DNA of 64,000 nucleotides from Diphasiastrum complanatum (taxonomy: Eukaryota; Streptophyta; Lycopodiopsida; Lycopodiales; Lycopodiaceae), in contig CM055110.1 of the NCBI GenBank assembly GCA_029204225.1, positions 34,667,947 through 34,731,946 on the forward strand, given 5' to 3'. The translations under genes and the position numbers were made by a program. Every line of letters begins with the position of its first letter. Position 1 is the first letter of the stretch. Shown here piece after piece: positions 50,601 to 53,777 of this stretch. The notes under the pieces are model-generated. The model searched no databases. It was not told the DNA's origin and saw nothing but the letters and a program-made list of their open reading frames with translations.

Positions 50601-51411
50601 TACTAGTCTTGCAGAGACTAGTACAGCCAGTTCCGCAGCAACTTCTTTCTGCTTCTAAGCCCTCATGACAACCATAACTGGTGCAGATGGATCAATGGAT
50701 TTCCGTAGAACAGGCCGAACTGCTGCTCTTGGTTTGATCATTTTAATGGAGCAGTTACAGGTGGTGGCTTCGGTCTAGCTGGGCAATCCTTGTAGCAATG
50801 CCCATATCCGCATTCACGACAAAAAGGAGTGAATTTGCCCTTGTTTGGACATTCTGCAATTCGATGATTTTCTCCACATCCAAAGCAACCAAGTGATCAT
50901 AGTTAACTAAAAGATCTGCTTTCTGTTGTAACTGACTGAGTGGGACTTCCACTTCCCATATAAGATGAGAGCAGTCAGTTCAGCATGCTGTACTTGCAGA
51001 TATTTTTATTGAAGTCGAATCTCAACATTAGGAAGAGTTTATTGATATTAGAGATTCAAAAAATCCATTGTAGCCAGAATTGCAGCAACAAGTTTTACAA
51101 AGAACCTGGATTTCCTGGGACCAGAACTATTTGGACTGAAGGCTTGAGAGAATGAAGTTCCAAAAACTCTGTAGTATGGCTGATCTTCAAAGAAACATGA
51201 ACTGAATTAGCATATAAATCAACCTTTAGAATAACATGAAATTGAAGCTATCGCGTTACAGATATCTCAAAACCTCAATCAGTTCAAAGTTAAAAAGTTC
51301 ACATGGTTGTAAGAAATTTCCTACATATCAAATTCCACAAAAAAGAAGTGATTACCCCCCCACTTCTTGTGTACGTAGAACAGCTTTCTGAGATTGGGCC
51401 TCCAATGCCAT
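5048..51411 (-). CDS. LDAH: Lipid droplet-associated hydrolase (LDAH/DUF2305), 12 exons over 46 kb
   Basis: Alpha/beta-hydrolase-fold serine hydrolase of the LDAH family, in animals associated with lipid droplets. The plant substrate is not settled. Exons, in order: 51411-51364 (tentative), 51184-51106, 41200-41129, 40973-40945, 33370-33320, 32533-32483, 25439-25380, 25196-25114, 17742-17595, 17027-16977, 16413-16309, 5188-5048. They sum to 918 nt, giving 305 residues plus TAG, close to the family length of about 320. Every junction keeps the frame, and all introns are GT-AG except intron 4 (GC-AG). Visible motifs are VPGNPG (39-43), the nucleophile elbow GHSIGAY (Ser about 114), YPFLTLN, the acid in NDHWGP (Asp about 249) and the base His about 278 in EREGLLHDF. 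No stop or frameshift is seen, so the gene is probably functional. Introns 2, 4, 6, 8 and 11 are 7-11 kb and filled with transposons. Identity is recognised from motifs; the first exon is inferred. Confidence 0.88.
5322..6275. repeat. Tandem array, three units of about 320 bp
   Basis: Three successive units share landmarks such as GAGCACCGTTGACATCCTCT (5362, 5681, 6005, the third with one change), TCTGAATA and CCAGTCTATAGCTG. The spacing is 319 and 324 bp. The first and third units carry small indels. The array lies in LDAH intron 11, close to the last exon. Confidence 0.85.
6276..7998. other. Intron 11 DNA, nothing recognised
   Basis: AT-rich intronic sequence. A short open stretch at 7508-7846 has no recognisable motif. 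I see no element boundary here. Confidence 0.35.
7999..8370 (+). pseudogene. BED-type zinc-finger fragment of a hAT transposase
   Basis: The first 120 residues read [20 protein letters not shown], then AHL, then [15 protein letters not shown]. The C-x2-C, His and late Cys spacing fits the BED-like finger at the N-terminus of plant hAT transposases, and resembles the finger of the minus-strand hAT gene at 13985. The frame then runs into sequence antisense to the neighbouring coiled-coil gene, so only the N-terminal part survives. Confidence 0.6.
8385..8687 (-). CDS. Small coiled-coil protein, left copy of an inverted pair
   Basis: A 100-residue ORF beginning [20 protein letters not shown]. 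It continues [15 protein letters not shown] and ends near the motif [20 protein letters not shown]. It is highly charged and helical, so probably a coiled coil. The same order (VRRHNERH, then [13 protein letters not shown], then RANQEA) occurs in the plus-strand gene at 9763-10187, so this is a repeated family probably carried by a transposon. This copy has no intron where the other does. I do not recognise the family. Confidence 0.5.
   Translation of the reverse strand: MAERISPRPEGEARKKLEEDVRRHNERHRKQEAEIAEMLQQARQRNPEPEHPAPAVKLDLDEQIGINFTRRQLIMVRERAARRWANQEAARANREAERER
8830..9060 (-). repeat. Tandem repeat, about 85-bp unit, three copies
   Basis: GCTGCACTCC recurs at 8830, 8914 and 8999. 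Each is followed by CATGG/CGTGG-like text and CTGCTCCCCCACAGTGCCC. The repeat has a counterpart in the opposite arm of the inverted region (about 9485-9600). Confidence 0.7.
9165..9295. repeat. Perfect hairpin (29-bp arms) inside an outer inverted repeat
   Basis: Positions 9193-9221 are the exact reverse complement of 9240-9268 (key core GGCGGCACCATAATGGCGG), with an 18-nt loop. An outer arm, 9165-9185 against 9275-9295, matches at 19 of 21 bases. It sits near the centre of the larger inverted region 8385-10187. Confidence 0.9.
9763..10187 (+). CDS. Small coiled-coil protein, right copy, one intron
   Basis: Exon 1 is 9763-9786 (MARRIPLD). The intron 9787-9896 has donor GAC|GTGAGC and acceptor GTGTGCAG. 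Exon 2 is 9897-10187, ending in TAA. The spliced product is 104 residues: the start, then [17 protein letters not shown], an acidic helix, [20 protein letters not shown] and a Ser-rich end. The protein resembles the minus-strand copy at 8385-8687, which runs MAER... straight into the same helix without this intron. The intron call rests on splice consensus and the paralog. Function unknown; probably a transposon passenger or accessory ORF. Confidence 0.55.
10188..10792. other. Intron 11 DNA, nothing recognised
   Basis: AT-rich spacer. A short segment (about 10417-10470) repeats 9434-9490 (CTGTGAATGCATGTACTGTG), which again ties this side to the inverted region. Confidence 0.4.
11971..12048 (-). 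promoter_or_regulatory. tRNA-like Pol III domain in the TRIM 3' terminal repeat
   Basis: Minus-strand TAGCTCAGTGG (A box, 12041-12031) and GGTTCGAATCC (B box, 11998-11988). This A box fits the consensus better than the one in the 5' repeat. Confidence 0.75.
12231..12308 (-). promoter_or_regulatory. tRNA-like Pol III domain in the TRIM 5' terminal repeat
   Basis: Minus-strand TAGCTAAGTGG (A box, 12301-12291) and GGTTCGAATCC (B box, 12257-12247, exact consensus) lie 44 nt apart. The D-arm and T-arm can pair, but the acceptor stem mostly cannot. It therefore looks like a tRNA-derived promoter, not a working tRNA. Confidence 0.75.
14604..14720 (-). mobile_element. LINE/SINE 3' end with hairpin and (CT)n tail
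   Basis: On the minus strand, CGTCTT...GCC...GGC...AAGACG can fold into a hairpin. TTAATAAAGCTC and a (CT)n tract (14633-14604) follow. The LINE at 27253-27955 ends the same way. Confidence 0.55.
14985..15990 (+). pseudogene. Ty3/gypsy gag and protease remnant, rearranged
   Basis: Across frameshifts the segment encodes [18 protein letters not shown], a Ser/Pro-rich linker and the CCHC knuckle [14 protein letters not shown] (about 15240-15285). A protease piece with NTHSFIS and [20 protein letters not shown] (15490-15760) follows. A separate gag capsid piece, [20 protein letters not shown] ... [17 protein letters not shown], then appears at about 15847-15975, out of the usual order. The element is dead and mosaic. 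Confidence 0.7.
16309..16413 (-). CDS. LDAH: LDAH exon 11 (catalytic Asp)
   Basis: TTTGGCAG|CTA to GAG|GTATGT, 105 nt, phase 0. It encodes [20 protein letters not shown], then [15 protein letters not shown]. The Asp of NDHWGP is the acid of the triad. Confidence 0.92.
16977..17027 (-). CDS. LDAH: LDAH exon 10
   Basis: CACTATAG|TAT to CAG|GTATTC, 51 nt, phase 0. It encodes [17 protein letters not shown], matching the family segment before the PDW motif. Choosing the later TTCAG acceptor would give a stop. Confidence 0.85.
17595..17742 (-). CDS. LDAH: LDAH exon 9
   Basis: TCTGGCAG|GTTC to GAAG|GTTAAG, 148 nt. Its first base completes the Leu codon split by intron 8. It encodes the lid region, including [17 protein letters not shown] and [19 protein letters not shown]. 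Confidence 0.9.
17743..19161. other. Intron 8 DNA, nothing recognised
   Basis: AT-rich intronic sequence with no coding pattern, RNA gene or repeat unit. An open stretch at 18567-18761 has no motif. Confidence 0.35.
19162..19767. mobile_element. Non-autonomous hAT-type element, 606 bp
   Basis: Terminal inverted repeats CATAGATGCAC (19162-19172 and its complement at 19757-19767) are flanked by the exact 8-bp duplication TCTAGAAG (19154-19161 and 19768-19775). Subterminal regions repeat CGTTTCTGAAACG-like motifs. The interior has C/G-rich self-complementary tracts and no ORF. The 8-bp target site is diagnostic of the hAT superfamily. The interior matches the element at 33969-34791 in reverse. 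Confidence 0.9.
19935..20790 (-). pseudogene. Ty3/gypsy gag C-terminus, zinc knuckle and protease
   Basis: The minus strand encodes [20 protein letters not shown] ... [15 protein letters not shown] (gag). The CCHC knuckle [13 protein letters not shown] and the aspartic protease start [14 protein letters not shown] follow. One frameshift and a stop separate gag from the knuckle. The protease is cut off after YRYTVEMPG. The wording is close to the gag/protease of the element at 35074-40797. Confidence 0.75.
20791..21367. other. Non-coding stretch, nothing recognised
   Basis: No coding pattern or repeat was recognised between the gypsy fragment and the foldback element. Confidence 0.35.
21368..22026. 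mobile_element. Foldback-type element with duplicated coding-like insert
   Basis: The ends CAGTGTTTC and (reverse complement) CAATGTTTC match at 8 of 9 bases. Both sides are rich in CGAAACG motifs followed by A-runs, the same architecture as the hAT element at 19162. The right end cuts cleanly into gypsy pol sequence at 22027. No matching target-site duplication was found (left GTCTGTAC, right ATATGGAG). The interior holds two copies of a coding-like segment. Confidence 0.55.
21482..21907 (-). repeat. Two tandem copies of an unidentified coding fragment
   Basis: Copies of about 205-215 bp (21482-21689 and 21691-21907) encode on the minus strand the same peptide pattern: [20 protein letters not shown], then [20 protein letters not shown] and [16 protein letters not shown]. 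The second copy is open throughout. I do not recognise the source gene. It looks like captured host sequence inside the foldback element. Confidence 0.6.
22027..22960 (-). pseudogene. Ty3/gypsy integrase and C-terminal region
   Basis: The minus strand encodes the integrase core ([51 protein letters not shown] at 22631-22939). After degenerate sequence comes [20 protein letters not shown] ... SILESRET (22045-22290). The foldback element truncates it before the chromodomain. It closely resembles the intact element at 43066-49375. Confidence 0.75.
22974..23756 (+). pseudogene. Ty3/gypsy gag, plus strand
   Basis: A 260-residue open frame starts [20 protein letters not shown]. Capsid-type motifs include [40 protein letters not shown] and [15 protein letters not shown]. 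It ends in a Lys-rich stretch before any CCHC knuckle. It runs head-to-head against the minus-strand integrase next to it, so the two pieces are not one element. The open frame suggests a fairly recent insertion. Confidence 0.75.
23757..25113. other. Intron 8 DNA, nothing recognised
   Basis: AT-rich intronic sequence. Open stretches at 24217-24444 and 24533-24898 carry no motif and do not continue the LDAH frame. Confidence 0.35.
25114..25196 (-). CDS. LDAH: LDAH exon 8
   Basis: ATGCAG|GTA to CTT|GTAAGT, 83 nt, ending in phase 2. It encodes [20 protein letters not shown] and a few more residues. The YPFLTLN segment is typical of plant LDAH. Intron 7 is only 183 bp. Confidence 0.92.
25380..25439 (-). 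CDS. LDAH: LDAH exon 7 (nucleophile elbow GHSIG)
   Basis: TTGTAG|GTG to AAG|GTTTGT, 60 nt, phase 0. It encodes [20 protein letters not shown]. The Ser in GHSIG is the catalytic nucleophile of the family. Intron 6, upstream of it, is 7.0 kb and holds the LINE cluster. Confidence 0.95.
25440..26420. other. Intron 6 DNA, nothing recognised
   Basis: No coding pattern or element boundary is recognised between LDAH exon 7 and the gypsy integrase fragment. Confidence 0.35.
26421..27252 (-). pseudogene. Ty3/gypsy integrase fragment
   Basis: The minus strand reads [20 protein letters not shown], the HHCC zinc domain ([10 protein letters not shown] ... CLKCQV), a frameshift, then [45 protein letters not shown] and [16 protein letters not shown]. 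It belongs to the same family as 35074-40797. Its 5' side is cut at 27252, where LINE sequence starts. Confidence 0.8.
27253..27955 (+). mobile_element. 5'-truncated LINE copy
   Basis: The copy starts inside the post-RT zinc motif, corresponding to [20 protein letters not shown] in the second copy. It continues through a 3' UTR with two GGCCCGGGTTGTGGGC repeats. It ends in a hairpin (GTCTT...GCACCC/GGGTGC...AAGAC) followed by TAAATAAAGCTTT and (CT)n at 27922-27951. It matches 29754-30366 almost base for base. Abrupt 5' truncation is typical of target-primed reverse transcription. Confidence 0.75.
27956..29200 (+). pseudogene. LINE remnant: endonuclease and C-terminal zinc motif, RT deleted
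   Basis: The plus strand encodes an endonuclease-like segment ([20 protein letters not shown], then [13 protein letters not shown], then [10 protein letters not shown]) at about 28080-28290. The C-terminal motif [19 protein letters not shown] follows at about 28500-28570. The C-x2-C-x9-H-x4-C spacing matches the neighbouring LINE copies. The reverse transcriptase that should lie between is missing. The 3' part ends in a CT tract near 29175-29192. Confidence 0.65.
29201..30390 (+). pseudogene. LINE copy: post-RT domain, zinc motif and 3' UTR
   Basis: Plus-strand ORF 29242-29736 carries post-RT sequence ([20 protein letters not shown] ... [15 protein letters not shown]). In a second frame (29705-29956) come [20 protein letters not shown] and the zinc motif [19 protein letters not shown] (C-x2-C-x9-H-x4-C). 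The 3' UTR shares GGCCCGGGTTGTGGGC with the copy at 27253. The 5' part, with endonuclease and RT, is absent. Confidence 0.7.
30391..32482. other. Intron 6 DNA with one LINE 3'-end fragment
   Basis: Mostly unrecognised AT-rich sequence. At about 31118-31165, CGTCTTATAGCCTTTTGGCATGG matches the LINE 3' hairpin seen near 14660. Open stretches here show no motif. Confidence 0.4.
32483..32533 (-). CDS. LDAH: LDAH exon 6
   Basis: TTTTGCCCAG|GTT to CTG|GTAAGC, 51 nt, phase 0. It encodes [17 protein letters not shown], the strand leading into the nucleophile elbow. Confidence 0.9.
32534..33319. other. LDAH intron 5, nothing recognised
   Basis: A 786-bp intron without mobile element signatures, bounded by good splice sites. 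Confidence 0.6.
33320..33370 (-). CDS. LDAH: LDAH exon 5
   Basis: CTGAACAG|GAT to AAG|GTTAGT, 51 nt, phase 0 at both ends. It encodes [17 protein letters not shown], which is the conserved LDAH helix (W-G-L-SLQ-QI-HK pattern). Confidence 0.92.
33371..33968. other. Intron 4 DNA, nothing recognised
   Basis: Intronic sequence between exon 5 and the hAT element. No motif was seen. Confidence 0.4.
33969..34791. mobile_element. Non-autonomous hAT-type element, 823 bp
   Basis: Perfect 13-bp terminal inverted repeats CATAGTTGCAGCG are flanked by the exact 8-bp duplication GTTTGGAT (33961-33968 and 34792-34799). The interior aligns in reverse with the 606-bp element at 19162 through several blocks, including TCAGATGAAAGCTCT, GACTGTTTCGGGTGC and ATCAATGGTCAAACCAGCGT. 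The terminal sequences of the two elements differ. No coding capacity was seen. Confidence 0.9.
34415..34545. repeat. G/C-rich self-complementary short tandem repeat
   Basis: Units like GGGGGTTCGGGGGGCGGAAG followed by CCCCCCGAGAAACG recur three to four times inside the hAT element. Each unit can fold on itself. The 606-bp relative has a shorter version (19500-19550). Confidence 0.7.
35739..37194 (+). pseudogene. Family A gag and protease
   Basis: The N-terminal part ([19 protein letters not shown] ... [14 protein letters not shown]) is frameshifted near 36040. A second long frame (36157-37194) holds capsid, Lys-rich linker, CCHC knuckle and protease. The protease has DTGSSHNVI and DVVLGICWH, where intact relatives have a W after the G-x-D position. 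A frameshift and stop separate the two halves. Confidence 0.75.
37300..38921 (+). pseudogene. Family A reverse transcriptase and RNase H
   Basis: Frames change at least four times. Motifs in order are [53 protein letters not shown], the catalytic box [11 protein letters not shown], then RNase [21 protein letters not shown] and [19 protein letters not shown] stop (38397) splits RNase H. Confidence 0.75.
38930..40136 (+). pseudogene. Family A integrase and chromodomain
   Basis: Zinc-domain end [16 protein letters not shown], core [18 protein letters not shown] (D to N change in the usual SDRD) and [16 protein letters not shown]. After a frameshift near 39440 come [20 protein letters not shown] and the chromodomain [17 protein letters not shown]. 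The last 186 residues are open. Confidence 0.75.
40148..40797 (+). repeat. Family A 3' LTR (650 bp)
   Basis: The LTR begins TGTTACAG right after the polypurine tract and ends TCTGACA. It contains two 75-bp tandem units (40374-40522) with GACACGTGTC-type palindromes. A truncated copy in reverse lies at 42683-43065 plus 49376-49477. Confidence 0.7.
40374..40522 (+). promoter_or_regulatory. Tandem G-box-like palindromes in an LTR
   Basis: Two units start GTTGACTAGTCAA and GTTGACCAGTCAA, 75 bp apart. They carry GACACATGTC, GACACGTGTT, the 12-nt palindrome TGACACGTGTCA and GACACATGTC. CACGTG is the plant G-box core bound by bZIP/bHLH factors. The regulatory role is inferred. Confidence 0.5.
40945..40973 (-). 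CDS. LDAH: LDAH exon 4 (29 nt, GC donor)
   Basis: A micro-exon after acceptor GATCGCAG, encoding [10 protein letters not shown] with the split Ala codon. It ends at GAG|GCAAGT, an exact match to the GC-AG donor consensus. This is the only end in the segment that joins in phase 0 to exon 5. Confidence 0.8.
41129..41200 (-). CDS. LDAH: LDAH exon 3
   Basis: Acceptor GATGCAG|GGGCT, donor ACAG|GTTTAT. It encodes [19 protein letters not shown] followed by KASIT, matching the family segment after PGNPG. It starts in phase 1, which fits exon 2. Confidence 0.9.
41201..42087. other. Intron 2 DNA, nothing recognised
   Basis: AT-rich intronic sequence between exon 3 and a truncated gypsy LTR. No coding pattern was seen. 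Confidence 0.4.
42088..42682 (-). mobile_element. Truncated minus-strand gypsy: pol 3' end, PPT and 3' LTR
   Basis: On the minus strand, pol C-terminal coding (42682-42464) matches the intact element's segment from LVGDSVLV to the chromodomain. A purine tract (42463-42449) and an LTR of 361 bp (42448-42088, TGTTACGAGACTGTAACA ... CCTAACA) follow. The LTR end resembles the 358-bp LTR of the intact element. It joins directly to a different LTR at 42683, so it is a chimera. Confidence 0.7.
42683..43065 (-). repeat. Family A LTR, part 1 (interrupted)
   Basis: It aligns in reverse with 40450-40797, for example GTGAGCCTAGAGAGAGGCAT and ATCTATGCAGCAAAGGCTAG. It ends CCTGACA at 42683. The intact gypsy at 43066-49375 splits it from its other part (49376-49477). 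Confidence 0.75.
43066..43423 (+). repeat. 5' LTR (358 bp)
   Basis: It starts TGTTACGAGCTCGTAAC, whose 43067-43082 part is a perfect 16-bp palindrome, and ends CCTATTACA. The 3' LTR differs at four positions. Confidence 0.95.
43425..43437 (+). promoter_or_regulatory. Primer-binding site (initiator Met tRNA)
   Basis: TGGTATCAGAGCC, complementary to the 3' end of plant initiator tRNA-Met, one base after the LTR. Confidence 0.92.
44219..45649 (+). CDS. gag: Gag and protease start of the intact gypsy element
   Basis: 476 residues from ATG to TGA. Order: acidic coiled N-terminus with [20 protein letters not shown]; capsid with [29 protein letters not shown] and [16 protein letters not shown]; a Lys-rich basic stretch; the CCHC knuckle [14 protein letters not shown]; and the start of the aspartic protease, [14 protein letters not shown]. 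Its active site reads DDG instead of DSG/DTG. The TGA (45647-45649) falls inside the protease, and pol continues in the same frame, so the natural product was probably one Gag-Pol polyprotein. Confidence 0.9.
   Translation: MTTPQGPDQPQERGFDELETEALAYRKGKEPMEVEEQEQFAEELDELVTKEQFLQLVTEVDELKLALANFKSSVDDSFAELKNLILSSAKGSLPSTSQLSPSPLPSVSGETLRSHPSVFKDLKPPTFNGEEKDRNADILQTFLSKWKNIHALKQTPDHLQAIEASLSLGPMAYKWWLNLQETGQTPRSWKAFEEAFLREFLPENELDRAWEAWERTVMDKSLIQYISQYREAILKIKNMDDYQKIRGFVRGLKDEYKVEVQRNSPTTLEQALRYAQIYDDSVGRKRARQQPLSEQLPHKDFQFKKKFLKRKKEDKFKGEAPQKRPSLIQPLKPDDFEKAKQERLCFVCMGKGHTVRQCPKGPFTKKDKKDKKQVHLVQTVCFPSNSAASEIKVYHEDHEHCCQLTSAMLARPFSFGPHDLVRMHGKVGNQSVRVMVDDGATHNFINHTLGKKLKLPEVPSQHRYIVSLAKGEDKKI
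45656..49006 (+). CDS. pol: Pol: protease end, RT, RNase H, integrase, chromodomain
   Basis: 1116 residues in the same frame as gag. It opens with the protease C-terminal part (IVLGRDWL). RT spans about residues 150-370 with [33 protein letters not shown] and the catalytic [10 protein letters not shown] (Asp about 305-306). RNase H starts at [18 protein letters not shown]. An acidic spacer with [13 protein letters not shown] follows. Integrase has an HHCC zinc finger ([10 protein letters not shown] ... CQKCQ, from about 694) and the DD35E core ([32 protein letters not shown]). The C-terminus is a chromodomain ([17 protein letters not shown], about 1080). This is the chromovirus layout. Apart from the upstream TGA it is intact. 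Confidence 0.93.
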   Translation: MVSKLNLGIQGYQDQINFHIMHLDRTDIVLGRDWLYSLGPSLHRNYQENTLSFQYKGREIQLHGEHDVPNSPMVCSSELCQLIEDEDRQVFLCDFQFIPEVSISSSIQQKISKLETLLSKFKDVFPEDLPHGLPPSREVDHVINLVPGTAPVSKPPYRVSRTEDEEITRQLTDYLGKGQIQTSSSPWASPVLLVKKKEGSMRLCVDYRALNKVTIKNKYPMPRADELFDQLDGAKFFSKIDLRSGYHQVRIKSEDVSKTAFRTRHGHYEFKVMPFGLTNAPATFMTLMNSVLRPYLGKFVVVFLDDILVYSKTRKEHLKHLRKVFRLLRKHKLYAKQSKCEFFVEEVAYLGHIISSDGIKMDPNKVKPILSWLRPQNILELQIFLGLAGYYRRFVKEYAQIAVPMTNLLKGKGKEFIWESAQQESFDALKTALATAPVLKVVDPNQPFVVETDASDFAVGAVLTQGGRPVAFESKKLEPAQTRYSAYEKELFSIVHALKTWRHYLYGANFEVLTDHESLRYLCNQPELRGRKARWAELMQEFDMSIRYRRGKFNTVADALSRMPMINELSFTQIRNELLESLRGKCQHDAFFSIIWNSVQNRQLQTPEPVPGAGASSSKNTAASVEDDDESEYTSSDDVEDSEPVLPKQTLVVEGQLTQGFKWKQYSIQDEYLLYRDRVCVPNSEDYRQQVLYECHDNPSAGHPGIQKTYELLRRQFFWPSMKKDVHQYVTSCQKCQVNKAERLKAGGLLHPLEIPAGKWESISMDFIVGLPKTQKGNDAIWVTVDRLTKMAHFIPTKTTVRAPELARLFVDGLFKLYGLPSGIVSDRDSKFTGNFWKAVFHHLHTKLNMSTTDHPQTDGQTERVNQVLEDMLRAYVSKRQTNWEEYLSILEFAYNSTKHSATGYSPFMLMYGFQPRSPTAVGFKQEKVEAARNFLEDLNQMIEHAKRSIRQSQDRARHYADPHRRDVQFSTGERVYLRVPVDSKTLKSGVCAKLSPRYCGPFTISRRLGEVTYELELPHSSKVFPVFHVGQLRKALTRSDNLVGDSVLVLPLDPQQPPHEPEEILDSRETQTRHTLYREYLVKWNDQPVENATWERGSVLRKIFPDFVLEDQDGS
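49005..49017 (+). promoter_or_regulatory. Polypurine tract
   Basis: AAGGGGGAGGGAG directly before the 3' LTR, the plus-strand primer of reverse transcription. It overlaps the pol stop codon. Confidence 0.9.
49018..49375 (+). repeat. 3' LTR (358 bp)
   Basis: Same ends and length as the 5' LTR, followed by the CCGGT duplication. Confidence 0.95.
49376..49477 (-). repeat. Family A LTR, part 2 (interrupted)
   Basis: Continues part 1 (42683-43065) beyond the inserted element, with GACATGTGTCACTCATTCAC and ATGAGCATATGACAAGTGTC. It includes one TSD copy. Confidence 0.7.
49478..49858 (-). pseudogene. Ty3/gypsy integrase core fragment (family A)
   Basis: Minus strand: LTKMAHFI-type start, [37 protein letters not shown] and [20 protein letters not shown]. 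The usual SDRD reads SDMD. It is joined without normal order to the LTR piece at 49477. Confidence 0.75.
49859..50741. other. Intron 2 DNA with a gag-like remnant
   Basis: Contains a short inverted repeat CTGGTC...TAGCGTG/CACGCTA...GACCAG near 49875-49910. Otherwise AT-rich sequence. No coding is recognised except possible gag debris near 50500-50740 on the minus strand. Confidence 0.35.
50742..50970 (-). pseudogene. Retroelement nucleocapsid fragment with two CCHC knuckles
   Basis: The minus strand, after [19 protein letters not shown] and a frame change, encodes [13 protein letters not shown] and [13 protein letters not shown]. Both match C-x2-C-x4-H-x4-C. A Pro-rich tail follows. This is a gag zinc-knuckle remnant in LDAH intron 2. 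Confidence 0.6.
51106..51184 (-). CDS. LDAH: LDAH exon 2 (PGNPG exon)
   Basis: The exon is bounded by TTGAAG|ATC and CCAG|GTTC and runs from phase 0 to phase 1. It encodes [10 protein letters not shown], then [10 protein letters not shown]. This is the conserved first strand and the PGNPG oxyanion loop of the family. The last G of PGNPG is completed across the 9.9-kb intron 2. Confidence 0.88.
51364..51411 (-). CDS. LDAH: LDAH exon 1 (tentative)
   Basis: Short candidate start exon [16 protein letters not shown]. It ends in phase 0 at a weak donor (GAA|GTGGGG), which joins in frame to the next exon. A second in-frame ATG 66 nt upstream would add an N-terminal extension, and an in-frame TAA lies 18 nt before that one. 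The family has a short variable N-terminus here, so similarity cannot confirm the choice. Confidence 0.45.
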
Positions 51412-51986
51412 TGAATAAGTTTCAAATTTGTAGAATAATCTGCAAAGCCTGCACAAGATGATACAGTATGTAGCAAACATTCCTATATCTCCTGATTAAA
51501 ACTGTGGAGAGTCTGTGGCAAAGTGAGTGGACCCTGCAAAACTGTTGAAGAATTGTGAAGCCCCTCTGAACTGCTCTGCAGCTCGAGTGCGAGCACAGGC
51601 TGTCAATGCAAATGGATGAAGTAGCAAAAAACACAAGAAAAGTTGTTTATATCTGGTGCCTTTGATGCACATAGCCCTGAACAAATTGTGAACCACTTGG
51701 GAACAATGGCATCCACTAAACAGGAAGGCATTACTTGAGCTACAGGTGTAACAAATTTGAGATCCAAAATGAGCCAAATTTTCCAGTCCGAGAAATATTT
51801 ACTGTTGTCCTCCACAGAAATTGAGGTGGGCAGTTCAGAAATACGATGAAAGTAGCATGATATTGAAGCTGATGCGAACCTGGTAGAGCGGGTTGAAGAA
51901 GCGAGTGAGGGAAGACGGAATGCAGGAAAGCTTGTTGTGATCTTATTAGCGATAGCTTTGTTCATCAGCACCCACATCCCAACAAA

Positions 51987-51988
<2 letters not shown>

Positions 51989-52043
<55 letters not shown>

Positions 52044-52077
52044 CTCTTCTACTCTTCTTTTTCTCTCTCTCTTCTTA
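51989..52077. repeat. (CT)n/(GA)n microsatellite
   Basis: Long CT runs with short TTCT interruptions, about 600 bp upstream of the first LDAH exon. On the LDAH coding strand it is GA-rich, so it could lie in the promoter or 5' UTR. Confidence 0.8.
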
Positions 52078-53491
52078 ACGACACAAAGGAAGTATAGTCC
52101 ACCACCATTGGATCTCTTCAGGAAGCATTCAGATTCTGCCACGTTTCATAAATCTAATGTTAAATTAGTACACGTGCTAATATGAAGTGTGGAAGCATCC
52201 AACTGGGCGGGAGTAAAAGTATATGCCGCTGGCAAGAGCATAACCCCACGGCTTTCATTAGAGAGTGCACTGCAGGTGCAAGTGCTCCATAGATCGCACA
52301 TGATCAAAGTGGAAAGATATCGTTTTTCTCCCTTAGCCCCATCCATCACCATTGGATGGAGTGAGGCCAACACTTAGGTGCCCATGCAAGCACTCCTTAA
52401 ATATTCAATTGCAGGGCTATTTCCCATTCATTTTGTTGTATTTTTTGTTGATGAACTGCCCATGAACTTTTGATGGCTAGGGCAGTTTTTTTGTAATTGG
52501 GCACTTGTTCTTAGGCCATTTTAGACGAGTTTCAAGTCCCTATACCTAGCACTTTCACTTGCCATCCATGCTAGTATGGCAGGGATAACGGGGCCATTTT
52601 GGTTTTCGCTGACGTCATGGCAAAAGGGTCCTTTGGGGACACCACGTGTTTTGGTCATCCAATGAAGAAAAAGTGGATTCGTTGAAATAAGTAGTGGCCA
52701 TTTATTGCCTCAACCCATGTCATATCCTCGTGGAAAGGACAGTTGTCTGGCCCTTTGCTTTTCCCTTGTTCGTGTTTCTAAGGGAGGCCAGTTTTTTGCT
52801 TGCTGCTTGCTTGTTCCTTGCAGGTACGGTGGAGCGTGCATGGTGGGATAGATGCCTCAAATTTTAACTTTCGAATTTCATTGAGGGAGGCAAGTGGTCT
52901 TAGGATGTGTGGGTTCTGGTTGCTTCTTTTTGGACAGCTAGTGCGCTCCATTATTTTTCTCGTGTGTGGGCTACATGCTGCATGCTATGGTTTTCTCAAG
53001 CTGGAGCATGAGGTAGATGGAAGGTGGATGTCTGGCAAGCATGCAAGGTATGCAGATTTCCGTTGTTTGGTCGTTGCATTCTAGTTTTAACATGCAGGTC
53101 AGTGTTTTATTTTCTTCTACTTTCATTGGGTTGTGGCCAGTTTACAAATTGTTGGAAGGTTTCTAGCTTTTGTCAATTTTTGCAAGGTATGGTCAGCTTT
53201 TTTTTTTTTTGCAACTTCTATTAATTCTGGTTGGCAGTTCTCATTATGATAGCTTTTGGTTTCGGTTTTCTAATGTATGTGTACTAAGAATCGTGTACCT
53301 ATGAAAGGTTCATGTTTGCTTGGTGAACATTTTGAAAAGGTTTGGGAAATCTTTGAAAATTCGATGCTCGTCAAGGTATGGATTCTTGGAATTTGCTCAT
53401 TCGTGGACAACATTTGCAAAAGTTTTGTCTAATCTTTGAAGAGTTATTGGTTTTCAAGGTAAGCATTTGTAGGATTCAGTTTTACGTTGTG
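52078..53491. other. Upstream flank of LDAH, no gene recognised
   Basis: Should include the LDAH promoter if the first exon is right. CACGTG occurs near 52645. No clear TATA box, coding pattern or mobile element. Confidence 0.3.
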
Positions 53492-53777
53492 CACATGTAT
53501 GGTTCTTTGAAACATGCTTTCAATATTTGTGGGTTGACCTTTTCATTGAAGGTAGTAAATGATGCAGGGACGTGTAACTTTCATGTTGGAAATGGAGGCT
53601 GATTTGCAATGACCGGTGGGATTTTGGTTTCAGACACATGTATGGTTCTTTGAAACATGCTTTCAATATTTGTGGGTTGACCTTTTCATTGAAGGTAGTA
53701 AATGATGCAGGGACGTGTAACTTTCCTGTTGGAAATGGAGGCTGATTTGCAATGACGAGTCGGCTTTTAATTTCAGA
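53492..53777. repeat. Tandem duplication, 143-bp unit, two copies
   Basis: CACATGTATGGTTCTTTGAA begins at 53492 and 53635. The copies stay nearly identical up to TTTCAGACA. Confidence 0.85.

Noticed and set aside
51603-52142. 179-residue minus-strand ORF as the first LDAH exon or a transit-peptide gene
   Set aside because: Much of it is translation of the CT microsatellite. No splice site joins it in frame to exon 2, and no family motif appears.
52800-53224. Plus-strand ORFs upstream of LDAH
   Set aside because: Hydrophobic, without motif or homologous pattern. They look like chance ORFs in AT-rich DNA.
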